Below are positions 1 to 10,872 of a stretch of DNA of 64,000 bases, piece after piece. Both the position numbers and the translations under genes were made by a program. The stretch is from Micrasema longulum (taxonomy: Eukaryota > Arthropoda > Insecta > Trichoptera > Brachycentridae): the NCBI GenBank assembly GCA_022494885.1, contig JAGVSM010003526.1, positions 62,001-126,000 of the forward strand, in the 5' to 3' direction. The notes beneath the pieces were generated by a model, which was not told the origin of the DNA, ran no database searches, and was given only the letters and a program-made list of their open reading frames with translations. The number at the start of each line of letters is the position of its first letter. Position 1 is the stretch's first letter.

Positions 1-51
1 TATCTTAAGCGCGGTTCTTTTAAATTGTAAATTCCGGGTCATATTTGAATA
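1..51. mobile_element. Terminal fragment of a mariner-like element
   Basis: The first ~50 bases match the right end of the mariner-like element at 23346-24223 (shared GCGGTT, then TCATATTTGAA) and stop at a TA. The window therefore opens in the terminal inverted repeat of another copy. Nothing coding is visible. Confidence 0.55.
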
Positions 52-119
52 TATGAATATGTTTATATAAATGAATAAATGAAAAATAAAGTCATTTCCA
101 TACTTACTAACTTAACGTG

Positions 120-430
120 TCCGGTAGAATCATATCCTGCTATTTCAATATGCGGCGACGGATATCACTTTGTCGTTGTCCTCAATAAGTTCCTAGGAGT
201 GAAGCCATATCTCATGAGCAGGCATGTCAGTAGGTGTCTGTCGTCCTAGATTGCACCACAATCACACAATATATCATCACCAGAGAGGTACCCCCAAAGG
301 GTTGGTCTTAACCTCCTTGGATACCCTCACGTAGATCCATCCTGTTGCCACAGTTACTCTCTCTGTTGTTGTGAGGATTCAATAGAAGAGGTGGATTAGA
401 TAAAACCGTATAAAGATCTCAGACGCGAGG
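120..430 (-). mobile_element. Non-LTR retrotransposon ORF2 C-terminal relic
   Basis: On the minus strand this reads, across stops, as a cysteine-rich tail (CDCG, then DDRHLLTC, then a region like TDKAISVA) typical of the end of non-LTR ORF2 proteins. The same pattern recurs at 27870-28330, so both are broken copies of one family. No open frame survives. Confidence 0.5.
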
Positions 431-583
431 CCGTCGGTTGGTGGTGGTGTAGGGGATATCTAGGATAATGTTTTTTTTTGTATCTCTCTGCTTCTGCGGC
501 TGCCCTTCTTTAAATGTGTGGGGAAGCGATTCCGATGATTGGGTATATTTTATCAGTCGGTGATGGCTTGAGGCATCCTGCTA

Positions 584-970
584 CTATTCGTGCCATTTCA
601 TTGACTCACTAGTAATTTTCATAAAACAATAATACGTACATTCAAACCAGTCAACTATGAACCCAACAACATAAATACCACTAAACGACGCATAAGCATG
701 TTTCTGTATGTTAGTTGTACAATGTTTTATACATGGTATTGCATTTTGCATACCGAGATTTCTATGCACCATAATCCTCCGCACTAGACACGAGTGGTGT
801 AATAACTTCAAGTACATTTCTCCTACAAAATAATGGTGCAAATGGTAATCCGTGCAGTAAGATCTTCTTAATAGTTTGTATTTTGCATTAATGTTTTGCG
901 CAAATACTTCTCGTAACTTGAACAATAATTCGAAGGTACACAGAAAATTTCGTAGCCATAAAATATACAC
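584..970 (-). other. Unrecognised 128-codon open frame
   Basis: An open frame on the minus strand starting with ATG at 970. The predicted protein is rich in Cys, His and Tyr, has no signal peptide and no motif I recognise. Flanking sequence is repeat-derived on both sides. It may be a transposase remnant or chance; I see no splice signals joining it to anything. Confidence 0.15.
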
Positions 971-1335
971 AGGGACTCAATATTATGCATAAAAAACAAC
1001 AAGAAAACGAGTAATACAAAAAAAAATATTAAAGGAGTTACCGACTGCTTTTCTTAGGGCCTTACTTGGCTAAAATTACGCCCAACCATCCTTATTTTAT
1101 AGGTATAATAATGAAGGTATTTTCACCTACATTTTACTTAGGCGTAACTTTATACCAAGTTTATAAATAAGACCCATTATGAAATTGGTCGCGGAGAGTC
1201 TAAATGTCGATAATGACTTTCAGATGGCCAACACATGTTTTTTTTTTTTTAAGAAATATTAGCGTTCTTATAATCTACCCTAATATTTCAATTTTGGTGG
1301 TCATTTTCAACGAGTTTTAAATAACTCACTATTAG
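971..1335. other. Non-coding AT-rich stretch
   Basis: No gene, tRNA-like head or terminal repeat is recognisable. It holds poly-A and poly-T runs and is probably intergenic sequence or decayed repeat. Confidence 0.4.
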
Positions 1336-1344
1336 AAAATAGAA

Positions 1345-1425
1345 ATCAAGTTGGGGTAGAGTAGGGTTCGAACCTCGGACCTCTGATCCGTGAGTCCGCA
1401 ACACTAGCCACGGGACCTTAACCCG
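1345..1425 (-). mobile_element. tRNA-like SINE head
   Basis: Read on the minus strand it has a tRNA-like A box (TGGCTAGTG) and a B box (GGTTCGAACCC) about the right distance apart, but no cloverleaf acceptor pairing. It is best read as the head of a decayed SINE, not a functional tRNA. Confidence 0.5.
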
Positions 1426-1663
1426 ATTAAAATTAATTCTTTAAATTGTTCTTTTGGTTCTTATTTAAATTGTTTTTTTTTAAATTTATTGATTGAGTTT
1501 TGAGGATTTTTATTATTATTACTTTGTAATTACAGTATGTACTATCTCTTCGTTCTGGCAAAGAGAAAACCCTTTTTAGTTAGAGTTAGAACATAGTATG
1601 TAAATTTGAAAAATAATGCTTCAATTGTAAAATTATGAATAATTAAATTTTAAAAATCTTTTT

Positions 1664-1800
1664 TTTTCATTTATTTATTTATTTAGTTCATTAATGCCCA
1701 AGGGACATTTACAAAAAATAAAACAAAATACATGCGAACATTCTTATAAATAAAAAACAAAATATATAGAAAAAATATACGCCTTTACGTAAGTTAGAAA
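1664..1800 (-). mobile_element. 3' end of an RNase H-type non-LTR element
   Basis: The reverse complement ends in TTTTTTGTAAATG, TCCCTTGGGC and an (AAAT)n tail, matching the 3' end of the element at 53330-54775. The left limit is the TTTA-repeat tail; the upstream limit is uncertain. This is a 5'-truncated insertion. Confidence 0.5.
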
Positions 1801-2228
1801 AAATTGAAATGATATAGTAAAAAAGTCATACAAAGTTAAAAATTATAATAATTAAAAATAAATTAAACAAGAAAAAAAGTAAGCGTAAAAACAAAAAATG
1901 CAAAGGTAAAATTTTATGAAAATAAATTATTGTAGTTATTGCATTAAATAAGCAATATTTTCGTTTAACCATTCGACAAAAATGTCCGATGTGACATCTA
2001 ATAAATGTGACAAACAAGCCACCCATAATTCGACATCAGATTAACCATTATCATTATGTCAAATATTATTTTGGTGTCTATTAAATATTCCATACAATAT
2101 TAATCCTTTGTTTGTTGACAGTAATACAACGTCTATAGCCACAGTGTAAAAACATGTCATCGAATTCTAAAAACTTTTATTTTTTCCGTGTTTTTTTTTT
2201 CAAATATAAGGTGTTTTTTATTCCTCCA

Positions 2229-2260
2229 TATAAAAGGCTGCCCAAAATTCACGTTTCAGA
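2229..2260 (+). promoter_or_regulatory. TATA box plus initiator upstream of receptor gene 1
   Basis: TATAAAAGG at 2229-2237 is followed at the standard ~28-base spacing by TTCAGA (2255-2260), an arthropod initiator-like element with its A at 2258. It lies ~180 bases before the first coding ATG of the receptor gene and in the same orientation. The match to core promoter spacing is seen in the sequence; activity is inferred. Confidence 0.55.
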
Positions 2261-2280
2261 AATTTTTCAAGATTCGATGA

Positions 2281-2439
2281 GTAAGTTAATACTGATTTAT
2301 GAATTAAACGAAGTGTACATTTACTGAAGGGTTAAAAGTATTGAAACAAATCTGCTTCAAATTTAATTTAGTTGTCATTTAATTATGTTGTAATTTAGTT
2401 ATAATGTTTTTTTTATAAAATTTACGTTTTCTTTTTTAG
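2281..2439 (+). other. Probable 5'-UTR intron of receptor gene 1
   Basis: A perfect donor GTAAGT at 2281 and a strong acceptor (CTTTTTTAG ending 2439) lie between the promoter and the first coding exon. Splicing leaves a ~23-base leader exon and places the acceptor one base before the ATG at 2441. It also creates a two-codon upstream ORF (ATG AAA TGA) that overlaps the main start. Confidence 0.45.
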
Positions 2440-2440
2440 A

Positions 2441-5400
2441 ATGAAAGAAAAATTTTCATTTTCTAAAAACAAAAGGTATGCGATGAAAAATAAATTGAGA
2501 CGTTCGGAGGAGAAAATAATTCTCAAATGGGGAAATCAAATACCCCATCAGGAGATATTAACAAGGTTGTTATTTAAAGCTAATACTTTTATCATCACTT
2601 AAAACCACTTTTGATCCAATTACTGCTTATTTAATCTTAATTTCCTTCATCCGCAGATTCAGTTAACGTTCCTTAATAGCCATGTTTTGTCAATTCAAAT
2701 TAGAGATAAATAGTTAAGGTACAAAAATTCTTCCTTGAAGAACTCCAATAATGACGAACAAAATACAGTAAATTTCGCTTTCAGCTTTTCAAGGAAAAAC
2801 TAGACCACTTCTTTACAATGCAATATTAACTCGATTGTTCGACTTTTTCAGATCGAACCTTCACATTGATATTGGATTAGCGGAATCTGATATGTATGCG
2901 AAGAAAAGGGGTCAGTATCGAAAATAGCCTTTGAGAATTCATCTAAGAGCATTTCGAAACATGTCATTTTTAAGAATCGTTCAAAAAATTTCAGATATCT
3001 TTACTGTCAATAGAAATCTGGCTTTAGATTCAATCGTTTCTAAAAGGCTACCAGAATATAAATTCCACAGTGCTATCGGTCCGGCCTTGTTTGTTGGACA
3101 GTGTCTTGGAATATTTCCAATCTCAGGAGTTCTTAGCCCGGATCCAAATAATATCAGGTATTAAAGAAAATATATCATTTTTAAAATATCAAACCATCAA
3201 CCTCTCTAATAGTACATCCAATGATAAAACGAATCAGTCAAATAAATATGCCAAAGCATACTTATACAATTCTATCAAAAAGTGGTTTAAAATAATGATT
3301 GATTATGCATTTTACACAATTATTTTCAAGATTCTCGAGGAAAAGTTGGATTTTCGTTTACTCATTGATACTGTGGATATTTGCATTTTTATTCGCATTT
3401 CTCTGGTTACTTCGAATAATAAGAACAGAAGTAAATTTTGGTATTATTGGTATGTACAAAAAACAGTTGTCCATTAGCGAATTACTGATATGGTCATTCA
3501 TGTATTATAATGTTCATTTTCTTTAAAGGGACCTTCATTTTCTATGTCCAAATCCTGTGTTGTAAAAGTTTATTTCTACAAATTGCCAAAGAATGGTCGA
3601 GTATCATAAGAACGATTTCGTCAGGAGAATCCGCTTCCTTCATAACACCGATTTCCGAGAAGCCCAAGTCGCTACGAAGGAGGTTTAGCATCATCGTTGC
3701 TATTTTTTTGTGTGTTGCTATCGGTAATCATTTAAAATTCCTAATTTCAGTAATACTAAGAGATATAAATTATTTACATTTACTCCTGTTTGATATTTAT
3801 TGATGTTTGTTTATTTTGTTTTAGTGGAACACGGTCTAAGTATTTTGGCGACCTGTGGGACCGCGTACTCTTGTTTATCAGAGAACTCCTTAGAAAAAGC
3901 ATACTTTATTTTAACGTTTTCACAATTTTATGAACAAAATTTGGAGTTTTCACGGGGTTTAAGTTATATATTACAAGCAAGTATATTGTTATCTTAAATC
4001 AACTTTTTTTTATTATTTATTTATTCATTCAAAATTAAACTAGTTTAAATATTAACTAACTTGTAAGGGCTTTTTAGGCTATGTCCGTGTCAAGCCACAA
4101 TAAATAACAATAAAAATACACAGTCAAATTAATTAGATCAAATTAAAATGATATACTCGTAGAATAACAAACTAGAAAAAAAAGGTAAATGTAATAAATA
4201 ATAAAATTCCAAAGAATACAATCCGAAAAAGATAAGCAGAAATAATTTTTAAAATATAAATTATGCAAATTAAGAATCACACATAATCAAATATACAAAT
4301 TAATTAAAATCGACAAATAATAGTAAAATATAGAAGTATTTAAAATGAACAAAATAAGAGTATCATTGAAATCAACAGAAAAATAATATAGCTAAATAAA
4401 AACATAACTAAAATGATAGTTGAGATATGTTTTCTAGAAACTCACTAAATACTAAAGTAAGAAATATAAGAAAAAGGAGCAATAAATCATATGCCATATA
4501 ATAGTACGTACTAAATTAATTGTGTGTCTGGTGTTTGTTGTTTGTTGTTGTATTTAGTGAACATGATAAAAATAAAAAAGGAATCAATTCATTAGTTACG
4601 TAAACCTTGATGAAGAAGCTTGTTTGTTTTGAAACCGGTAGCTGGAAAAAAAATAAAATAAAAAATTAGTGGTTAAAAACAAAGTTGTTTTATTTGTTTT
4701 GAGTAACTTTTTTTTAATTCACGTTTTTTGTAAACAATTTATCTTCACATAAAAACTTAAAAAAAATATGAATGAATTTACTCAATATATAGCTCTGCTG
4801 AATCCTATTTAGGTACCGGCAAGAATCCATCAATGTAGAAACGCAATGATTTTTATCTGCTCCAATGATGGATGATTATGAAAATAGTTCGATCAAGTAT
4901 GCATGTATTTCTCCCTTTATCTCATCAAAAGTAAATATTATTTATAACAGCTACTATCCTTTTTGAGCCAGAACAATGTGAAAAACTTTTGAACTTTTTC
5001 AAAAGATGGTGAATGATAATTGTATTTATTTATTCATGCATTTAATAATATATACAGTTTTTTGTTCACGTTGCCCAGCTGTATGAAACAGACCTTATGA
5101 TTTTCTTGTTATATTACTTAAAAATATTTTATTACTTAATTTTGTTTTTTACATTTATTCTTGAATTGTTTAAACTTTCTACTGAATTAAGGTTTTTTTT
5201 TTAATACAAATCTTGTTTAATTTTTAGGTTTGATTTTTTTTTATAAATCTTGGGTAAAAAGTCATTTTAATTTTAAAAAAATAAAAATACTAAGCCAAAT
5301 ATGTTAGTATTATAATTTTTTGTGAAATGCAGATTTGCCGTTTATGTTAATAAAATAAAACCGTCCAACGGAGAGCGCTGTTAAAACCTTATAAATGGAA

Positions 5401-8400
5401 AATACGACAGAGACTGTTTTTTTCCACGCCGACAGCCTTCGGACTAATAAGTGACGTTTAGTTATTAAAACCCATAGTTACCATTACAAACTAATAAAAA
5501 ATAAATTATGTAAGTTATCTTAATCGCGTGTAATTTAATAAAGATAACCCACATAATGCCACAGTAACTCTAATCCAACAACGCATTTTATTCCAACACT
5601 TTGAACTTAATATATTATTATGTCTCCACTGGAGTCAAACAAGGCTATGATGGGGATCTCTTTCTATTTTTTGTCATGACTAAAGTATCATACTCGTATA
5701 TGTCTTTCATCACATAGTTATAAAATTATATTTTTCAGATTTTCAATATCCAGTTAGCTATTTTATGGAATTTCGAAGATGCTTTCATTATTCTGATGAG
5801 CATTGGCATGACCGAACGCTTTGAGAAATTAAATTATTACTTAGAATCATCAGTAAATAAGGTAATAAAATTAATGTTATTTTTAACCAATTTTCAAATA
5901 TTTTATTGTATATTTTAATATTACCAGTGTTTCAGTATTCATCTGAAAAATTTTGGAAGTCCGTTAGAATGGAGTACGTCACACTTTCTCGAGTTGTCAA
6001 GAAGGTGGATTCAGCTATCAACAAAATAATAGCTCTTACTTTTTTTGCTAACCTTTACCTCATATGCCAGCAAATGTTCTTTAGTCTCAGGTATTTATGT
6101 TAAATATGTTGAATATTTATTTTATTTTATTGAAATAAACGGCACTTAGTACCTTTTACATATTAGTTACAAATACAATTAAATAAACATACATAAGTAA
6201 TACATAATTATAAGTAATACATAATTATAAGTAATACAGAGCATATAAAACAATATAATAATACAAAAAATTAAGAAAGTTTAAAAAAGATAAACTTTAT
6301 AAAAAAAAATATAACCAGTTATAGAATTATGGATAAAAAATAATAATTTGGTATTAGAAATACTTTGAACCAGTTAAAAAAAAAACTAAGAAAACAATTT
6401 TAAATTCACTTTACGATAAAAATAAGAAAAAAAAAATGTACTATTTAATATGTAATACTTAGGTAAATAGTATATATTTATGTATAAAAATAATTAAAAT
6501 ATGTTTACTGTTTCTCATTGAGGAAAACGATAAAGAAATAAAAACATGAAAGAATTCAGTGCGTTCGAATGTTTTGAAACGCGCCTGTCGGTAAACCTAG
6601 TAACATTCAAATGTCGTTATGTTAGTAGGCACACCAGAATATTTTATTTGAAAACCTTTTGTCACTAACACATTGAAATAATTAAACATTCGTTAGTACG
6701 TAAGTCAAAAAGAGCACTTTTTAGGAAGTAAAAATTGCACACTCATTAACATATCTAGACTGCTATTCCAAACGCTCTCGCAGCCGTAGAAAAAGCTTTT
6801 ATCTCGCGTGTTTACATACAAATACGCGAAATAAAAGTGTTTTCTACGGCCGCGAGAGCAGTTCAGAATAGCACCACTGATAGTGCGCAAGGCGTTTGTT
6901 GCATTAGTACACCAAATAAAGCTTATCTTTATCTCTGTTACTAAACTTAATAACTTACTTCTAGCCATATCCGTTCCACTGCTGAACATACATCATCATC
7001 ATCATCATACCCTTTCCGCACCTAATGGTACATAGAGCACTGCACTGCACCAATTGCAGCGTATCTTCATTTTTTTTTGTTACATGACGGTAAGATGATC
7101 AGTCCTAAGCTTCAGGTACCAGTCCAGGTACTTTGAAATATTCTAGTGTGAAAACACTCTTTTAAATAAATATTTTATATCATCATGTCGGGAAACGAAC
7201 CCTTTACCTCTTGCATGGAAGGCAGGCGTGCTGACCATTGACAAAATACTGCTGGACATACGCCTCTTCTGAACTTTTACAACTTTTTATATCTTGAGCT
7301 CTCTTCTGCTACCTACAACCCGAAAGCCAGACAATGTAATTAGTCCACTTTTTTGTGGTCTTCCTACCCCTCTTTTGTTGTTCCAAGGCCTTCACTTCAC
7401 GACTCCAAGCAACCATCTGACACTGTGCTGTCTTGCCACGTACCTCATCTCCTACCACTTTAACTTTGCTGTTATTTCTACGATGGTAATTACTGTTGGT
7501 GTCTGTTGTATTGACTGTTGATGTGGGAGGAGGCAAGAGTGCTGGCTAGCTATAGGACCTCCGAGAGGCGTCGTTGACAATATGAAAAATCTTGACCTAC
7601 AAAAAAGCTTGCCAACAATGTTAAAAAAGTCAACGTTTTAATCATTCGATATATCTAATATTTTAGGCGTGTCAATGATGAACCTAATGATTTTGATTCC
7701 TGCAAAGCTTCAAAACATAAGTAAGTTAAATATTACGAAATCATGAAATTATTTGTTTATAGGTGTTTGTGTAAAATTGTTTTTCTTTTCCTTTGAACAG
7801 ACTGATTTGGCCAAGAGTGGTTGACTCGGTTTACATTGTCTTTTCTTTTGGTTGGCTTGTGATTCGATTCCTATCGGTATCTTTATCAGCAGCACGTCTC
7901 CATTCTACCTCCAAACTGCCAAAGAATCTTCTTCACACTGTTTCCTCGAAATATTACTGTACTGAGGTAAGTTTTTCGAGTTTTTCAGCTAATGGTCATA
8001 TATATGTGAAGATGACATTGCTATATGAATGAGAGTTTTTTCTTCCAAAACTTTAGAGTTCTCGAATTTCAAAAACGTGTACCACATTTAAACGGAATGA
8101 ATTAAAAATTTTATCAAACGATATACGAGTATTTATTAGGTTTGATTTTGATTCACTTGTGCCTTAATTGAACATAGAAAAAGCTATTTGTTTAAATAAT
8201 AATAATTAAGGTCATTCCAAAATAAAACTAAATAAGAAATTTATTAAGAAAGATATTAAGGCATTTACAATATTGATTATTATTATTCATATTCCCAACT
8301 TAAAATATAAATGTTTACAGCCTTTCAGACACTTGTGATGTTTTTCTGAGTTTTGTTATTTGTATTTATTATTTTTTGCCAATGTTTCGGACAGCGTTAC

Positions 8401-9901
8401 GATTCCAATCATCTTCACTGAAATGAACAACCCGGAAATAGATCAAACACTGAATCATTCAAACGATTCTCATAACATTTTGTTTATAATTCCAGATGCA
8501 AAGATTCTTAGACCAAGTGACCACAGATAAAATAGCATTTACGGGACTTAACCTTTTCACCATTACAAAAGGGCTGATATTAAAGGTATACTTGAAGAGG
8601 TATTGTTTGAAGGGTCGATTATTATATTTTATTGATTTGTCATTCATTCCCGTTTCTCAATCATTTGGTGCATAAGTCACTGCATTAGTAAGTTAAGTGC
8701 ACCTTAGTTTAATCGTCTGTTACATAAAGGTAAGTTGAACAATGAGGAACTTCAGCCCTACGGGAAATTGGATACAAAAATGTTTTCTTACGCAGGGTAA
8801 AAATTAGAGCATTAAATTGTAACGCAAAGTTTCTTGAAAATGTACAGAAAAAATAATAAAAAATATTTTGATGAAAACGCACTACTTTAAATGACGTCAC
8901 TGGTTCATGTGAATCAACCTATGATCTGAGAGCTATGGAAGAATTCCGGTCTGCTTGTCGCTTCTGGACCAATGGGAAGAACTGAATGAGAATAAGCGGA
9001 AATGAACCTCTGACGTTACACGCGGAGTTATTTCAGAAATACAAAACTTTGAAAAATCGTAGCGCCGATAATACGATATATAAATTATTTTTTTTATTTT
9101 TTATTATTTAGTTTAACAGTCTGTAAACAAATTTATATTTTTTAAAAACCACTGAACTCCTCATTGCACACTTTAGGTCTCAGTCCAGGAAAAATGAAAT
9201 GTTGCAGATTAAAAACCTTTGAAATCAATATTTCTCATTCACCCTGCCAGAAACCGAACCCAGGAATTTAAGAACAGTAGGCGAATGCATCAACCACTAT
9301 ACAAAGAGGCGGGCTTATCTATAATCTATTTCCATATTTGAGATTTTTATCTGAGGGCAGCCATCAAATCAAAAACACTCGTTCAGGATTATGATTATCA
9401 TCATCGTCATTCCATGTCCGCTCCCTAGTTGGAACATATGGTATCTACAAAGATCCTCCAAGCATCTTTTTCGGCTGCCAGCTCCGGTAAATCCTCCCAA
9501 GTCAGGTTTGCGTCCCGCAGTTCTGACACGAACTGCCGATGGACAGTCAGCAGTGGACGTTCAGGACGTCGAGAACCCGATGCCTTGTAAAGGAGGCAAG
9601 CGTAGTTAAGGCTCTCAGGAGGCATCCACAGCACATGGCCAAATTAACCGTATCACCTCCGCTTGATGATAGTTGTCACCGGAGTTTGCTGCGTCCCTTC
9701 TCTTATTACTTCATTCCTTACAAAGTCAAACCATTCACCAGCCAAACCAAGGTTTTTGGTGAAGTGTATTTTAATGTTTTTTTTATTTATTTGTAGATTA
9801 CTGGTACTGTAGTGACTTACGAACTAGTGTTATTGCAATTCAATGCCCATTATATTGAATACAACAAAACGAATTCAAATATGATCAAATTACCCAAATG
9901 A
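2441..9901 (+). CDS. Sugar-clade gustatory receptor, gene 1 (12 exons)
   Basis: Seven-transmembrane insect gustatory receptor of the sugar clade (Gr5a/Gr64-like), probably a subunit of a ligand-gated cation channel in taste-neuron membranes. Exons: 2441-2475, 2852-2910, 2995-3157, 3331-3449, 3529-3723, 3825-3976, 5739-5861, 5936-6090, 7667-7720, 7801-7966, 8496-8585, 9797-9901. They total 1416 bases, encoding 471 residues with no internal stop, which is normal for the family. Membrane segments fall near residues 57-78, 93-117, 127-148, 178-201, 243-268, 363-385 and 435-453. Family marks include FHSAIGP before and in TM1, LWNFED in TM5, and TYELVLLQF (residues 444-452) in TM7. The ATG at 2441 directly follows a strong acceptor, suggesting a 5'-UTR intron. 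All introns are GT-AG except intron 6 (3977-5738), which needs a GC donor. The orthologous Drosophila member and the ligand cannot be assigned from the sequence. Confidence 0.9.
3975..3982 (+). other. Non-canonical GC splice donor, intron 6 of gene 1
   Basis: After the exon ending in codons for YILQ the intron begins GCAAGT (3977-3982) and not GT. The paralogue has CAG|GTACAA at the same codon. Only the GC site keeps phase 0 and joins to the conserved NIQLAILWNFED exon at 5739; the nearby GT at 3981 would shift the frame. Confidence 0.75.
4007..4460 (-). mobile_element. 3'-UTR fragment of a Jockey-like non-LTR element
   Basis: Lies in intron 6 of receptor gene 1. Left edge is a TTTA-repeat tail. 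It is ~85% like 52108-52570 and shares AGCCTAAAAAGCC (minus strand) with the 3' end of the coding copy at 46390-47240, which identifies it. It has no coding sequence: a 5'-truncated insertion. Confidence 0.6.
4500..4692 (+). mobile_element. Penelope-like element 3' tail (family 2)
   Basis: Nearly the same as the tail following the endonuclease-coding Penelope-like copy at 35410-36070 (shared AATTCATTAGTTACGTAAAC and AACAAAGTTGTTTTATTT). It contains a hammerhead-like core with C3 replaced by T: TTGATGA, a stem-loop, then TGAAACCGGT. Confidence 0.6.
4990..5362 (+). repeat. Dispersed repeat, inverted copy at 52690-53045
   Basis: Shares with the reverse complement of 52690-53045 the blocks GATGGTGAATG, ATGAAACAGA, AAATCTTG and GCCGTTTATGTTAATAAAAT. 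The A-rich end at ~5362 suggests the 3' end of a non-LTR element. No reading frame survives. Confidence 0.5.
6110..6500. other. A/T-rich intron sequence with decayed repeat
   Basis: Within intron 8 of gene 1. Begins with TTTATTTTATTGAAATAA, resembling the reversed 3' tail of a non-LTR element, and has a short tandem repeat of a TAAGTAATACATAAT unit at 6193-6240. Nothing else recognisable. Confidence 0.3.
6761..6873. repeat. Long hairpin / foldback MITE
   Basis: The two halves are imperfect inverted repeats of ~53 bases: TGCTATTCC at 6761 mirrors GAATAGCA at 6873, and GCTCTCGCAGCCGTAGAAAA mirrors TTTTCTACGGCCGCGAGAGC. The loop is under 10 bases. The 94-codon minus-strand open frame over it is a by-product of the palindrome. 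Confidence 0.65.
6990..7252 (-). mobile_element. SINE family 2 copy
   Basis: The minus strand starts with a tRNA-like head (B box GGTTCGTTTCCCGA) and ends in an (ATG)n tail. It shares its body with copies at 43965-44216, 51131-51363 and 60583-60832 (CCTAATGGTRCATAGGGCAC; CAGGTACCAGTCCAGG). Confidence 0.7.
7255..7560 (-). mobile_element. Possible non-LTR ORF2 C-terminal fragment
   Basis: The minus strand has a lysine/arginine-rich stretch (VKVVGDEVRGK, then KRGRKTTKKW) like the tail of non-LTR polyproteins of the RTE/R1 type. It is 3' of the SINE and inside intron 8 of gene 1. Degenerate; the class is uncertain. Confidence 0.3.
8736..9167. mobile_element. TIR element (MITE), copy 1
   Basis: Bounded by short inverted ends (AATGAGGAACTTCAG on the left, CTGAACTCCTCATTG on the right). 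Its interior matches 14700-15285: TTTCTTGAAAATGTA, TTTTGATGAAAA and a GATAATACGA block. No open frame, so it is non-autonomous. It sits in intron 11 of gene 1. Confidence 0.55.
9240..9312 (-). mobile_element. Decayed tRNA-like SINE head
   Basis: Antisense B-box-like GAAACCGAACCC and an A-box region (CAACCACTATACAAAGAGGC) give the tRNA-like layout seen in both SINE families here. No body is recognisable. Confidence 0.35.
9390..9680 (-). mobile_element. Non-LTR ORF2 C-terminal fragment
   Basis: The minus strand carries GHVLWMPPESL, KASGSRRPERP and WEDLPELAAEKDAW, the layout of the 'GHV-RM ... GRP-W' tail of non-LTR polyproteins. A related copy is at 44380-44890 (shared GSRRPRRP and EEARVLAGDR). 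It is 5'-truncated and lies in the last intron of receptor gene 1. Confidence 0.5.
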
Positions 9902-10039
9902 CCAAAAGATTCATAAAATTGTTCTCAGATCCAGAATTCAATGTCATCACAGGAATTCCACGTTGATTCCATTTATTTCAACTTTTAAAACCAACTTTTA
10001 TGTGTAATTGATTGTAATGTATAATATGATATTTTATCT

Positions 10040-10045
10040 AATAAA
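10040..10045 (+). terminator. Polyadenylation signal, receptor gene 1
   Basis: AATAAA, 139 bases after the stop codon of receptor gene 1, in the same orientation. It is the first canonical hexamer downstream and gives a plausible 3' UTR length. Confidence 0.55.
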
Positions 10046-10149
10046 CGTATTTGTGTTATAAACGATAAGTTTTACAATTCATTACTTATCGGATTAAAAA
10101 CTGGATTTAATATACCTCCATTATGTTATATTGAAATTTTTTGGAACAG

Positions 10150-10480
10150 AAAGGAAAAACTTTTTTTATAAAGAAAAATGGAAAACTAGGCATTTACAGG
10201 GTTCATGACCTGTTGTGAGCTAGTTTAAATGGCAACCTTAAACACTTTGTAACATTCACCATTCTGCCTATGTTTAAATATTCACATTTTCTTAACTCTT
10301 CCATATGTTGACTTTTGTGAATTAAAAGAGTGTTCCCTCTCACTTGCAATAAATTTCAATTTTTAGAACTCCCAAGGAAGTAAAATCCAGCTTTGTCTGC
10401 AAACATTTGGACATACTCAAAAAATATTTCTTTGAAATTCAATAATTGGTAAAAAGATATCATCAGTATTAAAGGTCAGG
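10150..10480 (-). repeat. Repeat family A copy
   Basis: Contains the family's reverse-orientation landmarks: GGCATTTACAGGG, TGTAACATTCACCATTCTGCC and TGTTGACTTTTGTGAA, followed by a forward-type end (ATCCAGCTTTGTCTGCAAAC). About 330 bases, no coding potential, between the two receptor genes. Confidence 0.65.
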
Positions 10481-10489
10481 GACAAGTTG

Positions 10490-10870
10490 CTGACAGTGGA
10501 TCATCCGGTTTTTGGAAGGCTGTACTTTTGTAATGGTTTGAAATTGAAAGCTGAAATTTGGTATCACGGTAGTTTAAATGTTTTATTTTTGGTCTGCATT
10601 GTTTTTTTTAGATTGACTTGCGATATAAAAATCTACATCGGTTTTATACAGTAGATCACAAATAAATCGATAGTGGATCATTCTAGTACGCTGTGAATCA
10701 TCCAGAATAATCGCATGGAGTGTTTTTTTTAAATGACGATTGGAGAATCCGTGTAAATAGAATTCTCCTTTTGCGATTAAAAAAATATTTTATGATAGCG
10801 GACAATCAAATTATTTTCTCAAAAACTGCCAATGTGAGCTAGTTGATTATGCAGCCAACAAACTATTAAG
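10490..10870. other. Intergenic stretch, nothing recognised
   Basis: Contains two GTGGATCATYC motifs (10497 and 10673 regions) but no open frame, TIR or tRNA-like sequence that I can support. Confidence 0.35.
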
Positions 10871-10872
10871 AT

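Noticed and set aside
3070..3477. 135-codon + frame through receptor exons
   Set aside because: Reads intron 3 and the wrong frame of the exons; the exon junctions are fixed by comparison with gene 2.
3977..3990. Alternative GT donor at 3981 (GTATAT) for intron 6
   Set aside because: It adds four bases and breaks the frame into the conserved NFED exon; the GC donor keeps it.
6705..6989. 94-codon minus frame
   Set aside because: It runs through a hairpin and into a SINE tail; no motif.
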